A stretch of 64,000 nt of DNA from Lunularia cruciata. Taxonomy: Eukaryota; Streptophyta; Marchantiopsida; Lunulariales; Lunulariaceae. The position numbers and the translations under genes are program-made. The stretch spans positions 17,794,001-17,858,000 of the forward strand of contig OX419760.1 of NCBI GenBank assembly GCA_948567375.1, read 5' to 3'. Below, piece by piece: positions 1 through 9,783 of this stretch; position 1 is the first letter of the stretch; each line of letters begins with the position of its first letter. The notes under the pieces were generated by a model that saw nothing but the letters and a program-made list of their open reading frames with translations, was not told the origin of the DNA and made no database searches.

Positions 1-246
1 TTAGCCCAAGGATAGCCCATGTGAAGGAATCCTTGACTTAGTGGTTGGGTCAAGATAAGACCACATGCTTAGGGGAATATGCCCATGTGAATGGATATTC
101 CTTTCTACTTTTTGACTTTACTTGACTTTTAGTCTAGTAACTTGAGTTACTACGGTAATTAGTAACTTTGGTACGTAACTATTTCACAAGTATATAAACA
201 AGGGGTGAGGAGGTACTCATCATCCTTTCATTTGCAACTATCTCTC
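1..246 (+). repeat. 5' LTR of element A, left segment
   Basis: Matches 21191-21434 of the A 3' LTR almost base for base. It contains the same TATA box, tatataaa, at 191-198. The LTR is cut after ctctc (242-246) by a solo B LTR and resumes at 2475. Confidence 0.93.
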
Positions 247-1183
247 TGTGACAACCCGGCAAATATCACTTTTGCGGTAATCGGGTAAGTAAAGTTCGTT
301 CCCGCAGAGATACGAGTCAGAAATGTCCAAATACAAAGTAAAGTAACAATTTCAGTTCTTCTTGAGTTCTTCTTTAGTCTCTCAGGTAGAAACCACACCC
401 AGAAGAGAGTAACAAGCACTGACTCGCAGTCTTGTCACAAATTCACACTCCTTAATCACAACTCCATCAAATCTTTCCAAACAATCTTGATTGTGATGAT
501 TCAGGCTCTCCCAAAAACGGCACTTCAGTGCAAAACGACTTTGCCTCAGAATTGTGTTCCACCCTTCCACCGAAGGCACAACTTCCTTGATCAAAATTGC
601 TTCACATCAACTTCGCACTGCACTCACAAATGCAGAATACTACCAACACTACAATTCCTCTCAGATCTATCAAGGCATTGCTTCGATTGCACTACACTCA
701 GGATCAAACACACAGAATGAAGATCAAGGCTGTGGATCCAACATCCAACAAGCACTCTGACTTGCACTTTGAATTTCTCCAAACATTCACAAACACAATT
801 GCAAAGTTGATACTCAGAATCAAGCTCAAGTGACGAGCACTGCTTTACAGCACTTCGCTTTATCTATTCTTAGAAATAATGAGCACTGAACAACATTTCA
901 TGCGAATGCCACTCTTAAATAGTGAAGCAATCGACAGTTCTAACAACTATACCGTTTCTACATCAACTGTTCTAACCTGCAGATCCGAAATGACTATGCA
1001 CCTCTTCATATCTGCCCCTTCAAATCTTGAATCGGTTACTAATCCGATCCGATGTCTACTTCTTCCTCGGCTTTCAAACCCGAACCCGAAGTAATCTTAC
1101 TTCCTACTACTCTGTCCTCGGGTTTCACAACTCCTACATCTTCTACCAGATCCAGCAATTCTCTTTCCTGATCTGAAATTGCA

Positions 1184-1462
1184 CTATCTATCTAACTCTT
1201 CATCTTTCGACCCACTCTTCTCTACTGTCGCTGAGGGCAACTCCGAAGACATTTGGATCCCGATGTTATCTACGTCGGGTTTTGCTTTAACATCCTGCCG
1301 AAGCTTTTCTAACTCTATTCTTACTAAGTCTAATCTAATCGCGATATTGTCTTGTACTTCTAAGATCTTCCTATCTACACGAGTTCTCAATTTAATCAAC
1401 AAGACATTCAAATCTGTATCTTTCGCTTGCCTTCGCCTCATCTCCTGCACCAACAGCTTCAC
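1184..1462 (-). pseudogene. C-terminal remnant of LTR-encoded coiled-coil ORF (ORF-L2) in solo B LTR
   Basis: Ninety-two codons homologous to the last quarter of the coiled-coil ORF in the full B LTRs, sharing QAKDT, LLIKLRT, VDRKILEV and VDNIG. Differences are mostly conservative (E/D, K/R, I/V/L). Upstream in this copy the heptad-rich middle is missing. In its place, 1392-1604 encodes a different open stretch in another frame that includes KNGYKVESYKDPVRRG. This copy therefore represents a B sub-family with a rearranged centre. Confidence 0.6.
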
Positions 1463-1628
1463 ATAGGTAGTTCATCACATAGGTAGTTCTCTCCGGCTTC
1501 AGGAGGGCCATTAGTGCACTCACAATTCCCCTCCTCACTGGGTCCTTATAACTCTCAACTTTATACCCATTCTTCGTCCTCTTCGACAAGAAGGCTTCTC
1601 TCACCTCCTGCGTTTCTTGAGCTATCTC

Positions 1629-2060
1629 TCATTTCCCCAAGAACGTGGCCCCCTGCTCCGAGCCTGCCTCCTTCCCAAGTACGAGTCTCCAATCTGACTC
1701 TGTCCAGCGAGCCGGATTTCCTCTCTTCCCTTCTTCCTCGGGACCATCGAGACATTTACTCTTGATGATTTCTGTCATGAATCCTGGAAAACTTACGTTC
1801 CAATTCCATGCCAGAAAGGTGATCCGAAGTCGGCTCAAGACTTCGATCCTTGCTACTACATCTAATCTCCGAATTGCATGATTTCTCACTGCAAATTTGG
1901 AGTTCTTCTTCCCTCCTCCCATCTCTTCTACTTTCTTTCGGTCTCTCGATTTCTCTCTCTCGACTTCTCCCTTACACACTAACACGAGTCCAACGCTATG
2001 TCCCTTTCCCCAATCACCTGCAAGACGACTCCTCAACGGCAAAGGAAAATTGCTCGACAT
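1629..2060 (-). CDS. LTR-encoded basic ORF (ORF-L1) in solo B LTR
   Basis: An open frame of about 143 codons whose first ATG (2060) lies about 20-25 bp downstream of the LTR TATA box, in the sense orientation of B. It opens MSSNFPLPLRSRLAG and carries a lysine/arginine-rich stretch with GGGKKNSKF, then a conserved W/F-rich segment (FLAWNWNVSFPGFM) and a charged tail. The same ORF is found in both LTRs of the complete B element with scattered substitutions. I recognise no family and assign no function. The 3' end overlaps, in another frame, the start of the coiled-coil ORF. Alternatively it is leader sequence that happens to be open; conservation in three LTR copies argues mildly against that. 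Confidence 0.5.
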   Translation of the reverse strand: MSSNFPLPLRSRLAGDWGKGHSVGLVLVCKGEVEREKSRDRKKVEEMGGGKKNSKFAVRNHAIRRLDVVARIEVLSRLRITFLAWNWNVSFPGFMTEIIKSKCLDGPEEEGKRGNPARWTESDWRLVLGKEAGSEQGATFLGK

Positions 2061-2474
2061 TTCATCATTGCAGTTTTGATTTTTATAGAGTTGCACTTCT
2101 TTGTCTTCCGTCACTTTGAGTTTCTACCGAGAAATCACACCTCCTGCATGCACCTGTCACTGTCGCCCCACCTTCGCGCGTATGAGCCGCCAATTTTGAA
2201 ACGGCCCCTTCTTGAATTTCTCGCCCCGACGAAAGGTTGTTAGACTGTCTTTGCCTCGGGTTGAGCTCCCCCCGAGCCGAAGACAATTTACTTCGTATCG
2301 TATGCTGACACGGCATTTCAGAGTACTTTGCCTTATGACCTGAGGTCACTTTACTTCGGGTTTCACCCCGAAGACAGTTTTCTTCATCTTCTTTGGCCAA
2401 ACAGGCACAATCCGACTTCTCTATACACTTCTTCTGCTTTATTTTGAAAAAAAACAAAAAATGTGGGCACCACA

Positions 2475-2635
2475 CTCTCTCTCATTGAGTTCTCTAGTGA
2501 GCAATGTCTTGAGTCTTGGAGTGTTAGCCTTAGAGGAGTATGATGGAGTTAGGGTTCCTTGCCTTCTTAGTCCATGGTGCGCTAGCATAATAGCCATAAG
2601 AGGTTCATCTTGAGTGAGAGACAGGCCGGCTCACA
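2475..2635 (+). repeat. 5' LTR of element A, right segment
   Basis: Continues the A LTR after the solo B insertion, starting with the second copy of target duplication ctctc. It matches 21435-21591 and ends in ...GGCTCACA at 2635, directly before the primer-binding site. Confidence 0.93.
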
Positions 2636-2639
2636 TTTT

Positions 2640-2657
2640 TGGTTCAGTTGCCGGGAC
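2640..2657 (+). other. Primer-binding site of element A
   Basis: TGGTTCAGTTGCCGGGAC, 4 bp after the LTR end. The A2 copy reads TGGTTTCGTTGCCAGGACC at the same place. The core resembles the plant tRNA-Asp primer site used by Athila-like elements, with several mismatches, so the exact primer tRNA is uncertain. Confidence 0.6.
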
Positions 2658-3493
2658 CTCTCTAGAAGGCAAGATAATGTTCCGCGTTCAATTCTACATT
2701 AGGTAGAAGGAGGCTATGAGAGCTCACTTGGAGAGAACATTAGGAGAGGAGAGGGCTGAACTTATGTTAGAGAAGCAAGATCCATTTGTATACCCAGTAG
2801 TTCATATTATGTCTTTGAGGTGATTTTGTACATCTTGTACACATGAGAGGAATTGGAGAGATTGTGTGAGGTGGATTGCAGATTTTGGGGATTAAGGTGA
2901 TTTTGGGCAAAATCTCAAGTTTGAGATCTGGACTTGAGATTTCTACACATGATAGCTTGGGCTATCTTTCAGTTAGCACATTTGAAATTATTGTTAGAGC
3001 TTCTATGCGCACTGGGCTGGAATTTTTGAAAGTTGATAGGGTAAAGTGCTCCCGCAACTGCATGCTCTCTGGAAACTTGTACAGAGTTAACCATTTCTTC
3101 AATTTTTAGTGAATTGTCCTGAAAATTTCCAAGAAAATTCAGTGCATTGTATCCTACCTGCTGCCACAAAAATTAGAGAGAGATCGTTCTTGCGCAAGGA
3201 TTTATGAGTTTTTGAAGTGAAAGGGGTGGTTTTCAGACCAAATCTGAAATATGGATGCTGAATAGAAAGGTGTCTAGGCCAAATGGCTCAATGAAGAGAT
3301 CTGAAATTTTGAAGGGAGAGACGCCCTAGAGTTGTGATCAAGTGTGAAAAATTTCAGAGGACTGTGACATACTTGTTGGGAGATTTTAGTGACATTGTGA
3401 GGAATGGTCAATTCTGCAGAGTGGAGATCTCATGCATGAGGAGTTTGAGATCAACAAAAAGCATGTTTGAGTGTTTAGATTCATCTTGGGAAC
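2658..3493 (+). other. Untranslated leader of element A
   Basis: Between the primer site and the pre-gag ORF there is no recognisable domain. A short open frame starting at 2678 (MFRVQFYIR) stops at 2702 here but stays open for 56 codons in A2. Another open stretch (3334-3549) is nearly identical in A2 but has no known motif. A2 lacks about 364 bp of this leader (A positions 2849-3212). Confidence 0.6.
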
Positions 3494-3966
3494 ATGGAGG
3501 GTCATCAAGAGTGGAAATTGAGATTATGCAAGGTTCCTCAAGGGTTTGAGGTGATTGTATGGGTGTATTTGAGGAAAAGAGAGTTTACAATAGAATTTGA
3601 AGAGAGTGTTGAGAGGATCCAAAAACCTACACCACTTGGAGGAAAGAGTGAGTCTAAGTGCTTTTTGTGTGGAGAGGAGGGACATAAGGCAAGTTCATGT
3701 CCATTGACCTTTGAGAGCAAGAGATTGAGAGAAAGGAGAGGCTTACTGGACTTGGGTTTACATGTTGGATCTCTTCACCAAGATTGGGAGGAAGAAGATC
3801 TAAGACCAAGGAGTTGTGTGAGGTTTGTGGAGTTGAAGGACTTCCAAAAGGACATGAGTGTAGTGGAGTAAAAGCACTTTTGGAGATTTTGGTGAAGGAT
3901 CTTGGAGAGAGTCTTAGTACAACTACAGAAATACTTCCACCTTCATCAGCTAGTTCTCAAGATTAG
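3494..3966 (+). pseudogene. Pre-gag ORF with two Cys/His motifs (ORF0), frameshifted
   Basis: Homologue of the intact 157-codon ORF at 22923-23396 in copy A2. It contains a retroviral-type zinc knuckle, CFLCGEEGHKASSC (C-X2-C-X4-H-X4-C; C56, C59, H64, C69), and a second motif, CEVCGVEGLPKGHEC. One base is missing near 3771 relative to A2, so the reading frame changes between the two motifs. An extra ORF upstream of gag is a known trait of Ogre/Tat plant gypsy elements, but I cannot show homology to those ORFs. The protein may bind nucleic acid; that is inference from the motif only. Confidence 0.7.
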
Positions 3967-4198
3967 TGATGGAGATAAACTTTCAACTTATGGATAAACT
4001 ATCCATGAGAGTTAGATTAATATGCACTCTAGGATTTGATGTTGCTATAGAAATCTTGGAGCAACCTGAACCTTTTGTGTTCCCTAGAGTGGATTATTCT
4101 CAGATGGTGTTAGTCATGTATATACTTTATTAGTAATAGAGTGAGAGAAAAGAAAAGAGAACAAAAATTGAGAGAAAGAAAGATAGGGAGAGGTTAAG

Positions 4199-5731
4199 AT
4201 GGGGAAACTTCCGGTTTTCTTTGGCAAGGATGGAGAAGATGTGGAGGCCTTTGTGAGAGACTTCAAGAGAGCTTGCATAAGAAACAATGAGAGGAGGAAG
4301 AATGAGTGGGCCTCATTATTACCAGATTTCTTTGAGGATGTAGCACTTACATGGTATGCGTCAGAATACCAAAAGAGAGAGAGGAGAGATGGGGAAGAAG
4401 AGTCTTGGGAGACTTTGACTTCAGCACTCATTGAGAACTTTCTTGCGGATGAGAGTTATGAGAGATTGATGAGTGAGGTTACATTTCTCAAGCAAGGAGA
4501 TGGAGAGAAAATGAGAGTCTATGTGGAAAGAGTAGAAAAGTTAGAGTCCAGATTTTGCATAGTGTTGAGAAAGGGTGGGGATGATGTGGAGACTACAATG
4601 ATTGGCATAGGGGCCATGCTCACCAAGAATTTTGTGGGAGGGTTGAGACCACAAATTAGAAGCAAGGTGAGATATGAGAAACCTTCTTCCAAGGTTGAAG
4701 CTATCAAGATCACAATTCGTATGGAGGAGAGTTTGGAAGGGGATGAGAGTGATTTGGTGGTGAAGGAGGTTGTGCATCCTCCTCAAGGCTACAAGTATGG
4801 TGGAACTTCTGATACTTTGGTGACAAGGGTTGCACCACAAGTAGTAGTAGTTCCAGTTCTTGCACCTCCACCAAAAGATCCACTCCAAACCATCACAGAA
4901 CAACTTGCGGATCTCAAGATCAATGTGGTGCAACTATGGGAGAAGAGAGAGGTGGATCAGAATGTAGGGAGAGGGCCTAGGAGTTATGGAAACTATCCAT
5001 ATAGAGGAGGCCAACCAGCCAACAATTTCAATGATAGAAATTGTTTTGGTTGTGGAGGAAGAGGCCATATCCAAAGGAATTGCCCAAAGTCCACTTACCA
5101 TGGAGGAAGGGGTTATGAGGGAGCCAATAGAGGGAAAGAGGGAGGTAGTGAAACCCAAGTGGCTCCTAATCCCAACAAAGGTAAGGGGATAGCATCCATA
5201 GATGTGGTTGAGAGCAAGTATGAGAAGGGAGAGTGCTCAAACTCCAAGGATCTTAATTTGGAGCTCTTGGCACAAGAGAAGAAGAGAGCTCGTTTTGTAG
5301 TGGATGTTCACTCTTCTCAAGGATTTACTCCAAGCAAGGATACTCCTATGTCTACTAGGAGCACTCACACCTCAACACCATCAACAACAAAGACTCCAAG
5401 GAAGAAGTTGGGGATGGAGGATTTCTTGATTTCAAAGCAACAATGGAACTACAATGTGTTGGAGGATGTTGGTAGTCACAAGGCTAACATCACAGTGGGC
5501 CAATTGATTGCTTTGAACCCTACCTTGAGAAAGGAGCTTAGAGGTGGTTTGAGTTCTACAAGGAGCAAGAAGAAGAAGAAGGAAAAAGCTCCAATATCAA
5601 TGGGGGTGGTGAATGCCAAGCCAGCACCATGGAAGGCTTGTGAATATGCCTCCAAGATTGATGTGAGAGTGAATGGTCACAATATCAAGGATACATTGGT
5701 TGATGGAGGATCAGCAGTGAATGCCATGTAA
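4199..5731 (+). CDS. gag: Element A Gag, running into the protease start
   Basis: 510 codons from an ATG after an A/G-rich leader. Residues about 5-180 form the retrotransposon Gag capsid-like domain (FVRDFKRAC, WASLLPDFFEDVALTWY, LIENFL, FVGGLRPQIR). A low-complexity linker follows, then one zinc knuckle CFGCGGRGHIQRNC (C282, C285, H290, C295) for RNA packaging, then a lysine-rich stretch. The frame ends at the protease active site, LVDGGSAVNAM, with D502. The TAA at 5729-5731 is in frame with the rest of protease and looks like a single-base change, so this was a Gag-protease fusion. The capsid part is otherwise open. Confidence 0.88.
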   Translation: MGKLPVFFGKDGEDVEAFVRDFKRACIRNNERRKNEWASLLPDFFEDVALTWYASEYQKRERRDGEEESWETLTSALIENFLADESYERLMSEVTFLKQGDGEKMRVYVERVEKLESRFCIVLRKGGDDVETTMIGIGAMLTKNFVGGLRPQIRSKVRYEKPSSKVEAIKITIRMEESLEGDESDLVVKEVVHPPQGYKYGGTSDTLVTRVAPQVVVVPVLAPPPKDPLQTITEQLADLKINVVQLWEKREVDQNVGRGPRSYGNYPYRGGQPANNFNDRNCFGCGGRGHIQRNCPKSTYHGGRGYEGANRGKEGGSETQVAPNPNKGKGIASIDVVESKYEKGECSNSKDLNLELLAQEKKRARFVVDVHSSQGFTPSKDTPMSTRSTHTSTPSTTKTPRKKLGMEDFLISKQQWNYNVLEDVGSHKANITVGQLIALNPTLRKELRGGLSSTRSKKKKKEKAPISMGVVNAKPAPWKACEYASKIDVRVNGHNIKDTLVDGGSAVNAM

Positions 5732-5737
5732 GAAAGG

Positions 5738-6187
5738 TTGATGAAGAAGTTGGGTATGATACCCTCAAGACCTTCAACATTTGTGGTGAGCATGGCAAAC
5801 AAGCAACAAGTTCGACCAGTAGGAGTGATGGATAAGGTGGTAGTTTCAGTTATGGGAGTTCAAAATCTCATGACTTTCCAAGTCTTGAAGGATTCAAGCT
5901 ATGACTTACTTCTTGGGAGGCCATGGTTGAGAGCAGCACGCACAACTGATAGATGGCACAAAGGGTACTTGAAGATTGGGCCATCAAACCAAAGAGTCAC
6001 TGTTCCTGTGACTAACACCACCAACACTTCACATTTAGATACACCATCTTCTGATTATTGGGAATCAGATTCTGAAGAAGGAGCTTCAGGTGTGGACACA
6101 AGCATGGAGGAGGAGACTTCCACGGAAGAGGATGAATCTGAATCTGATTCAGATGTATCCCTTGTGTGCTATGGATTTTGCACCTAA
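5738..6187 (+). pseudogene. Element A aspartic protease (C-terminal part)
   Basis: Same reading frame as gag after one in-frame stop. The active-site aspartate lies just upstream in LVDGG (normally D-S/T-G). Here the retropepsin signature YDLLLGRPWLRAA is clear (the ILGRPWL flap-end motif of plant gypsy proteases). An acidic Glu/Ser-rich tail follows to the stop at 6187. The RT continues in another frame, and both frames are open over 6090-6187. That could be an ordinary indel, a programmed shift, or the remains of the intron known between PR and RT in Ogre elements; I cannot decide. Confidence 0.82.
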
Positions 6188-6935
6188 GCCAGAGGTTTTG
6201 AAGAACCCAGACAAATCACCATTGTCACTTGAGGAGGTAGAGAGAAGGTTAGCTACCCTCAAGTATGGCCCAAATGTTACCAAGGAGGAGAAGGTGAGAT
6301 TTGAGGAGATTTTCCGCAAGTTCATCCATGTGTTTGCTTTTAGTTACAAGGATTTGAAGGAAGTCACCTTGGAGGAGCACAAGATAGAGGTGGAGTCACA
6401 TGCAAGACCAATCCGCCAAAAGCAACGTCGCATTAGCCCACCAATATCTTTGGTTGTGAAGGAGGAGATTGATAAGCTCAAGGAGGCTAGATTTATCTTT
6501 GAGGTGGAGAATTCAGAATGGGTGTCTCCAATTGTCATTGTGAACAAAAAGAATGGTAAGCTTCGGGTATGTGTGGATTACAAGAAGCTCAATGCTATTA
6601 CCAAGAAGGACTACTACCCATTGCCGTTCATTGATGAGATCTTGGAGGAGGTTGCATGTCATGAGAGGTACAGTTTTGAAGATGGTTATAGTGGATACAA
6701 CCAAATCAAGATTGCACCAGAGCATCAACAACTCACCACATTCACCACACCTTGGGGAACTTACGCTTTCAAGGTCATGCCTTTTGGGCTTTGCAATGCT
6801 CCAGCCACATTCCAACGGTTCATGAACAAGGTATTTGAACCTTTCATTGGGAAATTTGTGAGAGACTTCATTGATGAATTTTGTGTCTATGGGAGCAAGG
6901 AGGAGCACTTTGAGCACCTAATCAAAGTCTTGCAA
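6090..6935 (+). pseudogene. pol: Element A reverse transcriptase, 5' portion (palm/fingers)
   Basis: Typical gypsy RT blocks in order: IRQKQRRISP, SEWVSPIVIVNKKNGKLRVCVD, YYPLPFIDEIL, YSFEDGYSGYNQI, TTFTTPWGTYAFKVMPFGLCNAPATFQR. The catalytic box reads FIDEFCVYG (6867-6890) where family members, including element B, have FIDDF. The second metal-binding aspartate is glutamate (codon 6876-6878), so this RT is predicted inactive. Coding is cut after LQC at 6935 by element B and resumes with LDEAN at 18765. Confidence 0.93.
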
Positions 6936-7731
6936 TGTGACAACCCGGCAAATATCACTTTTGTAGTAATCGGGTAAGTAAAGTTTGTTCCCGCAGAGAT
7001 ACAAGTCAGAAATGTCCAAATACAAAGTCAAACAGTAACAATGTAGTTCTTCTTGAGTTCTTCTTTAATCTCTCATGTAGAAACAACACCCAAAAGAGAG
7101 TAACAAGCACTGATTCGCAATCTTGTCACAAATTAACACTCCTTAATCACAACTCCATCAAATCTTTCCAAACAATCTTGATTGTGATGATTCAGGCTCT
7201 CCCAAAAATGACACTTCACTGCAAAACAACTTCACCTTAGAATTGTGTTCCACCCTTCCATTGAAGGCACAACTTCCTCAATCAAAATTGCTTCACATCA
7301 ACTTTGCACTACACTCACAAATGCAAAATACTACCAACACTACAATTCCTCTCAGATATGTCAAGGCATTGCTTCAATTGCACTTCACTCAGGATCAAAC
7401 ACACAGAATAAAGATCAAGGTTGTGGAATCCAACATCCAACAAACACTTTGACTTGCACTTTGAATTTCTCCAAACACTCACAAACATAGACACAAAGTT
7501 GATACTCGGAATCAAGCTCAAGCGACGAGCACTGCTTCACAACACTTTGCTTTATCTATTCTCAAAAATCATGAGCACTGAACAACAATTTCCTACGAAT
7601 GCCACTCTTAAATAGTGAACAAATTGACAGTTCTAACAACTATACCGTTCTACAAACAACTGTTGTAACCTGCAAATCCAAAATGACAATGCACCTCTTC
7701 ATATTTGCCTCTTCAAATCTCAAATCGGTTA

Positions 7732-9045
7732 CTAATCCGATCCGATGTCTACTTCTTCCTTGGTTTTCAAACCCGAACCCGAAGTAATCTTACTTCCTAT
7801 CACTTTTTCCTCAGGTTTCACAACTCCTACATCTTCTACCAAATCCAGCAATTCTCTTTCTTGATCTGAAATTTCACTAGTGGGTAATCTATCTAACTTC
7901 TTATCTTCTGACCCACTCTTCTCTAATGTCTCCATCGATAATTCTGAAGACATTTGCACTCCTATGTTATCTACTTTGGGTTTTGCTCTAACATCCCTCC
8001 GAAGCTTTTCTATCTCTATTTTTACTAAGTCTAATCTAATCGAGATGTTATCTTCTACCTCTAAGATCTTTCTATCTACATGAGTTCTCAATTTAATCAA
8101 CAAGGCGTTCCTCTCTGTGTCTTTTGCTTGTCTTCGCCTCGTCTACTGCACCAGCAACTTCAACTCGTGCAGTTGTGCTTCTTCAATTCAAACGCTGGCT
8201 TCTATACTTAACATCACGTTCACCCTGAGGACTATCTCCTTCAATGGCTCCAATCTTGTCTTCCTTTCTTGTTCCCAATCTGCAAGCCATTCCTCTCGGT
8301 ACATCTCCAACTCTACCTCGAACTCAGCTTTCACCGTCTCCTTCTCCTTCTCCTTCTGCACAACCTTCTCTTCCTGATTACAAAGTAACTCTCGTAATCT
8401 TTCTTCTTCTCTATATCGTGCAGCCAACTCTCTTTGCCAGAGTTGCTTCTTCTCCTCCATACTCTCCATCACTCTATTGAACTCTTGATCCTTTGCTGCT
8501 ACCCTCGCCATAGCATGGATAAGTTCTACTCTTGAATCAGCAAACTACTGCTTCAAGATTTCGTGTTCAGCTACCTGTCTCTCTCTTGCTATGTCACTCT
8601 TCCTCGCAAGATCCTCTCGATAGCTCACTTCCCTCTTTAGGTCTTCAATTACCTGACTTCTCTCTACTGCCTCCGCTCGCAGTACTTCTCTCTCCTCCTC
8701 ACCTCGGGTTAAACTCTTCTTCAACTCCAAGTTCTCTTCTTTTAACCTCAATAGGACCTGCAAAACAGTCTTCACCTCTGGACAAGTCGACTGCATCTCC
8801 TTCTTCTTGTGTTCTAACTTCATCAACAATGGACACACAATTTCATGCAGGTACTCCAATCCATTTCTCGCACCTATGTCTTCATGCAGAGAAATCTCCT
8901 TCCTTACCTCTTCTTCACCTGATACTTGCCTTCTTCTCTGGGGTCTTCGTATCAGGATGGACGCCTCGCTTCCCAAGCACAAGTCTCCAATCCGACTCTG
9001 TCCAGCAAGCCGGATTTCTTCTCTTCCCTTCTTCCTTGGGTCCAT
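7732..9045 (-). pseudogene. LTR-encoded coiled-coil protein (ORF-L2), 3' LTR copy
   Basis: One minus-strand frame of about 437 codons from MDPRKKGREEI (9045) to the stop at 7732, broken only by in-frame stops. It is very rich in E, K, R, Q and L with long heptad-like helices (LVQ.TRRRQAK, MEEKKQLWQRELAARYREEERLRELL, LKEENLELKKSL) and few aromatic residues, as in a long coiled coil. The same frame exists in the 5' LTR (16719-18038). Each copy has different stops, so an ancestor was probably open. No catalytic motif is visible. It might be a captured host coiled-coil gene or an element-specific RNA or particle factor; both are guesses. Confidence 0.7.
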
Positions 9046-9334
9046 CGAGACACTTACTCTTGATGATTTTTATCATGAATCCTAGAAAACTCATGTTCCA
9101 GTTCCATACCAAAAATGTGATCCGAAGTCGGCTCAAGACTTTGATCCGCGCTATCATATCTAATCTCCAAATTGCATGATTTCTCACTACAAATTTGGAG
9201 TTCTTCTTCCCTCCTCCCATCTCTTCTACTTTCTCACTTTCTCTTGATTTCACTCTCGCGACTTCTCCTTTGCACACTAACACGAGGCCAACTCTATTTC
9301 CCTTTCCCCGATCACCTGCAAGATGACTCCTCAA
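8915..9334 (-). pseudogene. ORF-L1, 3' LTR copy of B
   Basis: The open part starts at MRSHLAGDRGKGN. The original ATG (9355-9357) is out of frame because one base is lost relative to the 5' LTR. The basic GGGKKNSKF stretch and the WNWNMSF segment are conserved. It overlaps the start of ORF-L2 in a second frame. Confidence 0.55.
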
Positions 9335-9375
9335 CGGCGAAGGAAAATACTTGACATTTCATCGTTGCAATTTCA

Positions 9376-9385
9376 ATTTTTATAG
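9376..9385 (-). promoter_or_regulatory. TATA box of B 3' LTR
   Basis: CTATAAAAAT on the minus strand. The identical 10-mer sits at the matching place in the 5' LTR (18367-18376) and the solo LTR (2079-2088). Everything from ORF-L1 onward lies downstream of it. Confidence 0.65.
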
Positions 9386-9770
9386 AGTTGCGCTTCTTCG
9401 TCTTCCGTCACTTTGAGTTCCTATCAAGAAATCACACCTCCAACATGCATCTGTCACTATCAATCAACCTTTGCGCGTATGAGCCGCAAGGTTTCAAATG
9501 GCCCCTTCTTGAATTTCTCACTCGATGAAAGGTTGTTAGACTGTCTTTGCCTCGGGTTGAGCTCCTCCCGATCCAAAGACAATTTACTTTGGGTTGTATG
9601 TTGACAGGGCATTTCTGAATACTTCACCTTATGACCCAAAGTCACTTTACTTCGGGTTTCATCCCGACGACTCTTTTCTTCGCCTTCTTTGCTATACATG
9701 CACAATCAAACTTCTCTATACACTTCTTCTCCTTTATTCTGAAAAAAAACAAAAAATGTGGGCACAACAT

Positions 9771-9783
9771 ACCCCCTCCCTCA
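9771..9783 (-). other. Polypurine tract of element B
   Basis: TGAGGGAGGGGGT on the minus strand, directly next to the 3' LTR, as needed for plus-strand DNA priming. Confidence 0.85.

Larger units (their letters stand above)
247..2474 (-). mobile_element. Solo LTR of family B (B1)
   Basis: Begins TGTGACAACCC and ends GGGCACCACA, flanked by a perfect 5-bp target duplication ctctc (242-246 and 2475-2479) inside an A LTR. The termini match the LTRs of the full B element at 6936 and 18759. At 2,228 bp it is about 600 bp shorter than those LTRs. The missing part is the middle of the coiled-coil ORF, replaced around 1463-1625 by a different coding-looking sequence. A TATA box (CTATAAAAAT on the minus strand) lies at 2079-2088. 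No internal region remains, as expected after LTR-LTR recombination. Confidence 0.95.
6936..9769 (-). repeat. 3' LTR of element B
   Basis: 2,834 bp, about 2% different by eye from the 5' LTR in the stretches I compared. It contains TATA box, ORF-L1 and ORF-L2 on the minus strand like its partner. It is bounded inside by the polypurine tract at 9771-9783 and outside by target duplication tgcaa. Confidence 0.95.

Noticed and set aside
8532-9179. 215-codon plus-strand ORF in the B 3' LTR
   Set aside because: It is the antisense shadow of the coiled-coil ORF; its Ser/Leu/Pro composition is what the complement of Glu/Lys/Arg codons gives, and it lies against the element's sense.
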